DNA from: Devosia sp. LC5
Lineage (GTDB): Bacteria; Pseudomonadota; Alphaproteobacteria; Rhizobiales; Devosiaceae
Length of the DNA stretch: 64,000 bases
Direction of reading: 5' to 3'
NCBI RefSeq assembly: GCF_000735585.1
Contig: NZ_JNNO01000044.1
Location: forward strand, 62,001-126,000
How positions within the stretch are numbered: position 1 is the first letter of the stretch; the number at the start of each line of letters is the position of its first letter. Of the stretch, positions 61,950 to 64,000 are shown piece by piece. The position numbers and the translations under genes were made by a program. Under the pieces are notes generated by a model. It had not been told where the DNA came from and made no database searches. It saw nothing but the letters and a program-made list of their open reading frames with translations.

Positions 61950-63128
61950 ATGCCCAAACCCATAGCGTCGAATTTGCCCAAAGCCCGCAAGATTTCAGCT
62001 CTCCAAGGCCCCGTCAGTGCTGCCTATGCAGATCTGACGGGGCGGGGGGCGTTGAGCGCTGATCCAGCGCAGCTGGAGGCCGCGGCGCTGCTCGACGGGG
62101 TGGCGGCGGGGCTCATGGCGGAAAAGCCCAAGCGGCTATTGGGACGGCTGTTCGACAAGCCGGAGCCGGTCAAGGGGCTCTATCTTTATGGCGAGGTGGG
62201 CCGGGGCAAGACCATGCTGATGGATCTGTTCTTTGCCGCCGTGCCGATCAAGCAGAAGCGGCGGGTGCATTTCCATGAATTCATGGATGAGATCCATGCC
62301 GGGATCGCTGCCTTCCGCAAGTCGCCGAAAAGCAAAAGCGATGATGCCGATCCGGTCGAAGCGGTGGTCAAGCCGATCGTCAAATCCGGGCTGCGGCTGC
62401 TGTGCCTCGATGAATTCCACGTGCATGACATTACCAATGCCATGCTGCTCTACCGCCTGTTCGATAAGCTCTTTGCCAATGGCGTGACGCTGGTGGCCAC
62501 CTCTAACGTGGCCCCCGACGAGCTTTACAAGGACGGCCTCAACCGGCAGCTGTTTTTGCCCTTTATCGACTTGCTCAAGCGGCAGGTCACAGTAGCGGCT
62601 TTGCCGGCAGCGCGTGATTACCGGCGGCTCAAATTCGCCGGCCAGCATGTCTATGCCTTCGGCACGGGGCCACAGGCAAAGGCGGCGATGGACCAGCTCT
62701 GGCTGCGTATCACCGGTGGCGTCGTGGGCGAGCCGGGCATAGTAGAAAGTATCGGGCGGGAAATCCCCGTGCCGCTCACGGCCATGGGCGCGGCGCGGTT
62801 CGGCTTTGCCGACCTCTGCGAAAAGCCGCTGGGCTCGCGCGATTTCGTGCGCATTGCCCATCACTTCGATTCCATCATCATCGATGACGTGCCGCAGATG
62901 GACCGCACCAAATCCAGCGCCGCCAAGCGCTTTATCCTGTTGATCGACAATCTCTACGACCGCGGCGTCAAGCTGGGCGCCAGCTTCGCCGTGCCGCTCG
63001 AGCAATTGGGCAAGGACGACAAGACTGCGTTCGAGTTCCAGCGCACAATATCGCGGCTCGATGAGATGCAGTCGGAAGAGTATTTAGGCAAGGCACTGCG
63101 GGGCGTGGAGCCGGCCAGCGCGGGGTGA
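61950..63128 (+). CDS. zapE: Cell division ATPase ZapE (AFG1 family)
   Basis: A 392-residue P-loop ATPase. Walker A is in YLYGEVGRGKTMLMDLFF, Walker B in LRLLCLDEFHVHDITNAML, and the sensor region in LVATSNVAPDELYKDGLNRQ with the arginine finger region GLNRQLFLPFI. The C-terminal FVRIAHHFDSIIIDDVPQMD block is typical. ZapE associates with the Z-ring in gammaproteobacteria; related mitochondrial AFG1 proteins act in protein quality control. It lies upstream of mdh, a neighbourhood common in alphaproteobacteria. Confidence 0.95.
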   Translation: MPKPIASNLPKARKISALQGPVSAAYADLTGRGALSADPAQLEAAALLDGVAAGLMAEKPKRLLGRLFDKPEPVKGLYLYGEVGRGKTMLMDLFFAAVPIKQKRRVHFHEFMDEIHAGIAAFRKSPKSKSDDADPVEAVVKPIVKSGLRLLCLDEFHVHDITNAMLLYRLFDKLFANGVTLVATSNVAPDELYKDGLNRQLFLPFIDLLKRQVTVAALPAARDYRRLKFAGQHVYAFGTGPQAKAAMDQLWLRITGGVVGEPGIVESIGREIPVPLTAMGAARFGFADLCEKPLGSRDFVRIAHHFDSIIIDDVPQMDRTKSSAAKRFILLIDNLYDRGVKLGASFAVPLEQLGKDDKTAFEFQRTISRLDEMQSEEYLGKALRGVEPASAG

Positions 63129-63161
63129 TCGCGCTTCCCACGATGTTATCCCCCACCGGTT

Positions 63162-63238
63162 CTCCCTCGGGCCTGACCCGAGGGCCTCCCTCAACCCGGC
63201 ACAAGCGACGAGTGGCCCTCGGGTCAAGCCCGAGGGAG
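63162..63238. repeat. Palindromic repeat pair (family B)
   Basis: A 25-bp inverted pair (63162-63186 and 63214-63238, one mismatch) whose arms are hairpins CCCTCGGG-NNTGA-CCCGAGGG type, in the 280-bp gap between zapE and mdh. The right arm and its flank match the element near 54.7 kb in inverted orientation. Confidence 0.8.
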
Positions 63239-63403
63239 AGCCGTGGCTGACACGCATCCCTCACACCAAATCCTTCCTTGCCCATCCGGCACGACCCCAT
63301 CACCCATGAGCAAGGCTGAAATCGGGGTTTAGACGAAGGGTTCACTTGCCCCCCACAGCCCAGGGGGTTAAGAGGTGCGCCAATTCAACGCAGTCTGGGA
63401 TGA

Positions 63404-64000
<597 letters not shown>

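Overview
The window is a GC-rich chromosomal segment from an alphaproteobacterium of the Hyphomicrobiales. The mix of many solute ABC transporters, a propionyl-CoA/methylmalonyl-CoA route, TamAB, yejABEF, a LacI-controlled heparinase-type operon and short GC-rich intergenic palindromes resembles Devosia or a close relative; this placement is inference from gene content, not from a marker gene. No rRNA, tRNA, CRISPR array, transposase or phage gene was recognised.

Layout. 1-0.9 kb: a decayed RND efflux permease. 1-4.5 kb: an L,D-transpeptidase-like lipoprotein with altered catalytic motif, a SnoaL-like protein divergent from an AraC regulator, a small conserved protein and an M50-like membrane protein without catalytic residues. 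4.6-9.1 kb: a sugar-binding protein divergent from an FGGY kinase, then a GMC oxidoreductase. 9.2-15.7 kb: propionyl-CoA carboxylase (pccB, pccA), a DUF559 nuclease-like gene, methylmalonyl-CoA mutase and epimerase. 15.7-20 kb: a LysR regulator divergent from methylmalonate-semialdehyde dehydrogenase (which makes propionyl-CoA, feeding the previous operon), and ETF-ubiquinone oxidoreductase.

20.1-34.7 kb: a LacI regulator and a nine-gene, tightly packed operon: heparinase II/III-like lyase, an Opp-type ABC importer (binding protein, two permeases, two ATPases), a DUF2264 protein, a 2-hydroxyacid dehydrogenase, an acyltransferase fused to a helical domain, and a ThuA-domain protein. A LacI-type operator lies upstream of the lyase. 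This looks like a locus for import and breakdown of an uncharacterised, probably uronate-containing and acylated, oligosaccharide.

34.7-40.3 kb: a methyltransferase, a DUF2934 protein, the EF-P beta-lysylation set (efp divergent from epmA-epmB), a SnoaL-like protein and CorA. 40.5-44 kb, minus strand: an oxygenase catalytic subunit lacking Rieske ligands, a reductase that carries its own N-terminal Rieske domain, and a GST-like protein. This reproduces the unusual NdmC/NdmD/NdmE architecture of the methylxanthine N7-demethylase and is the most striking system in the window. 44-54.4 kb: an SDR, MacAB-type exporter, and TamB-TamA. 54.8-60.6 kb: yejB-yejE-yejF-yejA peptide importer. 60.7-64 kb: DUF2007 protein, an Inh-domain lipoprotein, ZapE, and the start of malate dehydrogenase, cut by the window end.

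Several intergenic spaces hold paired palindromic repeats of at least two families.
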